DNA of 64,000 nucleotides. Source: Lithospermum erythrorhizon (taxonomy: Eukaryota > Streptophyta > Magnoliopsida > Boraginales > Boraginaceae). The notes below the pieces were generated by a model. That model made no database searches, had not been told where the DNA came from, and saw nothing but the letters and a program-made list of their open reading frames with translations. The translations under genes and the position numbers were made by a program. Positions within the stretch are counted from its first letter, which is position 1. Each line of letters opens with the position of its first letter. Below, one piece after another: positions 63,706-64,000 of the stretch. The stretch spans positions 173,936-237,935 of the forward strand of contig JADFUC010001513.1 in the NCBI GenBank assembly GCA_019722365.1, written 5' to 3'.

Positions 63706-64000
63706 CAATTCACCAAAAACAATTTAATGTATGAATTTAAGTGACAATACCCAATAATTAGTTTTATCTCGCAGAACGACCCTTACTTTTTGCAAATGTA
63801 TTTAACCCTTACTCGTTATAACATAACAAAGATGATCATTTATAAATAGCTTAATCCGTCAAAACATCACCCAACTTCATATATTAACAAGATTCCTTAA
63901 GCAAATGAGAAATAATTCGGCTTACGTGTATCGCACTTCTTTTTACTAGTATTAAGTAAATCCTCACTTCATAGATTACAACATCATGTAATCCACTGAT
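63706..64000. other. Window end, nothing readable
   Basis: Expected to be the 3' internal end of the SIRE-like element, but I cannot read coding motifs here. Confidence 0.35.

Overview
This is a nuclear segment from a flowering plant, most likely a eudicot. It is AT-rich, the genes are split by introns with GT/AG borders, and the gene families are plant-specific: NPF transporter, thioredoxin h, tau-class GST, laccase, F-box and a PTST-like starch protein. Most of the rest is transposable elements. No bacterial, viral or organellar block is visible, and I found no tRNA or rRNA gene.

Layout. 1-1225 (minus): 5' end of a chloroplast PTST2/FLO6-like gene. 1970-2678: hAT-like element. 4166-4692: 3' end of a LINE. 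5924-10500 (minus): Ty1/copia element with two LTRs and a perfect 5-bp target duplication. 11510-16138 (plus): intact four-exon NPF (NRT1/PTR) transporter. 19323-20563: Pack-MULE carrying a polyamine-transporter fragment, with a perfect 9-bp target duplication. 21681-22230 (plus): intact three-exon thioredoxin h with a WCAPC active site. 24332-24492: MITE. 24915-26125 (plus): F-box pseudogene. 26416-27222 (minus): intact tau-class GST. 27700-32508 (minus): six-exon laccase pseudogene, with a roughly 1-kb repeat in intron 4 whose inverted partner lies upstream of the gene.

From about 34.8 to 51.0 kb lies a complex of Ty3/gypsy chromovirus-type sequence: two LTRs of about 2.5 kb (36356-38915 and 45420-47929), decayed gag-pol between them, and a second leader plus gag after the right LTR. 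It also holds arrays of short palindromic units and a 336-base T run. From 51.0 to 55.4 kb the sequence is AT-rich with dispersed repeats. From 55467 to 63385 (minus) there is a second copia element whose 3' LTR is split by a solo LTR (55562-58482). That copia appears to sit inside the LTR of a further SIRE-like copia at the right edge.

The host genes are not an operon or a recognisable pathway cluster. Three look intact by sequence (NPF, thioredoxin h, GST), one is cut by the window edge (PTST-like), and two are broken (F-box, laccase). Coding remnants in the retroelements, above all the gypsy complex, have indels every few tens of bases, while single-copy genes keep clean frames and splice sites. 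This suggests either much older repeat decay or poor consensus quality in the repeats. I saw no convincing new multi-gene system. The most informative observations are the Pack-MULE, the nested retroelements with readable target duplications, the palindromic arrays in the gypsy leader, and the WCAPC thioredoxin.
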